From assembly GCF_034720595.1 (NCBI RefSeq), contig NZ_JAYESJ010000001.1, positions 2,320,001 to 2,384,000 on the forward strand: DNA of 64,000 nucleotides, written 5' to 3'. The notes below the pieces were generated by a model. It made no database searches. It saw only the letters and a program-made list of their open reading frames with translations, and was not told the origin of the DNA. The DNA is from Rhizobium sp. CC-YZS058. GTDB lineage: Bacteria > Pseudomonadota > Alphaproteobacteria > Rhizobiales > Rhizobiaceae. Of this stretch, positions 63,357 to 64,000 are shown in pieces (the stretch's first letter is position 1; the number at the start of each line of letters is the position of its first letter). The translations under genes were made by a program, and so were the position numbers.

Positions 63357-64000
63357 GTGGTGGAGTTGGAGTCCGGCGGCAGCGCTGCGGCCGGTACGAT
63401 GCGCAAGATCTGCCGGGTGATGATGGAACGTGGGATCTCGGCCCTGCCGCGCAACTACGAACTGCTGTTCGAGGCTCTCTCGGGTCGTCGCCCGGACCTG
63501 CTGCGCGATCTGGCGGCACTCGGCAGCGAGCCCGAGCAGCGGCTGCTCGACGAGCTGGGTCTCCGCCACCGCCTGCCGGGCCATCTCGCCTTACAGCTCA
63601 ACCGCATCCACAAGCTGGCGCACGAATCGCTCGTTGCCCTTGAACAGCCGGTCATGGACCTCGGCGCCGTCAACGCGCTGATGACGACGCGGCTCGAGGA
63701 TCTCTGGGACCGGATTGCCGAGGCGCCGCTGGCCGCTACCGATTTCGCCGAGGAGACCCGGGCGCTGCGCGAGGTCGTGGCGCAGCTCCGGCGCAAGGAG
63801 AAGCAGATCAGCGCCACGGTCTGCGAGACCCGCGAGACCCTGAAGGTTGCAGCACGCGAGATCGAGGAAAGCCGCAAGAGCGGCAATGTCGACCGCTCGA
63901 CCGGGCTCGGCAACCGCGCGGCGCTCGCCGAGCGGCTCGAGGCGCTCTACGCTGCGCGCGAAGCGACGGAGTCCTCCACCGCGCTGGTGATGATCGTGGT
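63357..64000 (+). CDS. Diguanylate cyclase (GGDEF), 5' part only
   Basis: The plus-strand frame from GTG 63357 (or 63360) runs off the window end without a stop. It reads RKICRVMMERGISALPRNYE, LLFEALSGRRPDLLRDLAAL, a long coiled-coil-like helix (ETRALREVVAQLRRKEKQIS) and then DRSTGLGNRAALAERLEALY, the start of a GGDEF domain. No membrane segment precedes it, so this is a cytoplasmic cyclase, unlike the membrane one at 11851. The GGDEF active site and any EAL domain lie beyond the window. GGGAG lies upstream of the start. Confidence 0.82.
   Translation, partial: MVELESGGSAAAGTMRKICRVMMERGISALPRNYELLFEALSGRRPDLLRDLAALGSEPEQRLLDELGLRHRLPGHLALQLNRIHKLAHESLVALEQPVMDLGAVNALMTTRLEDLWDRIAEAPLAATDFAEETRALREVVAQLRRKEKQISATVCETRETLKVAAREIEESRKSGNVDRSTGLGNRAALAERLEALYAAREATESSTALVMIV

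Noticed and set aside
1..64000. CRISPR arrays, tRNA or rRNA genes, prophage and complete insertion sequences
   Set aside because: Scanning found no spaced identical repeats, no cloverleaf-like segments with CCA-type ends, no phage structural genes and no transposase frames.

Overview
The window reads as a chromosomal segment of an alphaproteobacterium of the order Rhizobiales, most likely Rhizobiaceae (Rhizobium/Agrobacterium/Ensifer relatives). The basis is high GC with GC-rich third positions, the gene neighbourhoods (ihfA-fabH-plsX-DUF177-Cbp3 chaperone; glyA-nrdR-ribD-ribE; ribH-nusB; an LdtR-type MarR regulator beside its L,D-transpeptidase; ppx-ppk-hdaA-perM-purM-purN), an Omp25/RopB-type outer membrane protein, and several short palindromic elements of the rhizobial intergenic mosaic (RIME) type. 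Almost everything is core metabolism. No rRNA, tRNA, CRISPR array, prophage or intact insertion sequence was seen.

Layout. 1-4413 (minus): partial MerR regulator, ihfA, fabH, plsX, DUF177 protein, ubiquinol-cytochrome c chaperone; divergent bamE at 4575. 5236-7859 (minus): small unknown protein and the H+-translocating pyrophosphatase. 8158-14560 (plus): glyA, nrdR, riboflavin genes ribD/ribE, a membrane diguanylate cyclase, ribH and nusB, with a GNAT gene on the minus strand. 14997-17733 (minus): L,D-transpeptidase, ldtR, small membrane protein. 17955-21651: hemB followed by a scrambled patch holding two partial copies of the hemB 3' end, relics of one vapBC pair, a second vapB with a nonsense-broken vapC, and an RTX-type calcium-binding protein. 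21721-27469: RDD protein, Bpt leucyltransferase, an AbrB-Doc toxin-antitoxin pair with a clear operator, parC, exported protein. 27530-31711: SulP transporter with a structured leader, cold-shock gene, two small charged proteins, secreted phosphodiesterase-fold enzyme. 31841-38797: aspS, multicopper oxidase, RNase D, phytase-like esterase, small membrane protein, with RIME-like repeats between them. 38934-46520: polyphosphate genes ppx and ppk, hdaA, PerM-like permease, purM and purN. 46567-51145: alpha/beta hydrolase, a lower-GC two-gene cassette with a dCTP deaminase-like protein, Nudix hydrolase, molybdopterin oxidoreductase. 51232-54652: rlmJ, an exported protein coupled to RNase T2, GST, outer membrane protein. 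55024-64000: SDR (pteridine-reductase-like), uvrC, thioesterase, pgsA, moaD, moaE, lone LivH-like permease divergent from a CGNR regulator across a perfect palindrome, lipoprotein, ndk, DinB protein and the start of a second GGDEF gene.

How genes cooperate. plsX and fabH feed phospholipid and fatty acid initiation. ribD, ribE and ribH make riboflavin (nusB is coupled to ribH). ppk and ppx make and break polyphosphate next to the replication regulator hdaA. purM and purN are consecutive purine steps. moaD and moaE form molybdopterin synthase, which could serve the oxidoreductase at 49001-51145. The parts most worth attention are accessory: the hemB-tail duplications, the dCTP deaminase-like cassette, the CGNR/permease operator, the SulP leader and the toxin-antitoxin loci. 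All calls come from reading the sequence; no database search was possible, and identities are counted by eye.
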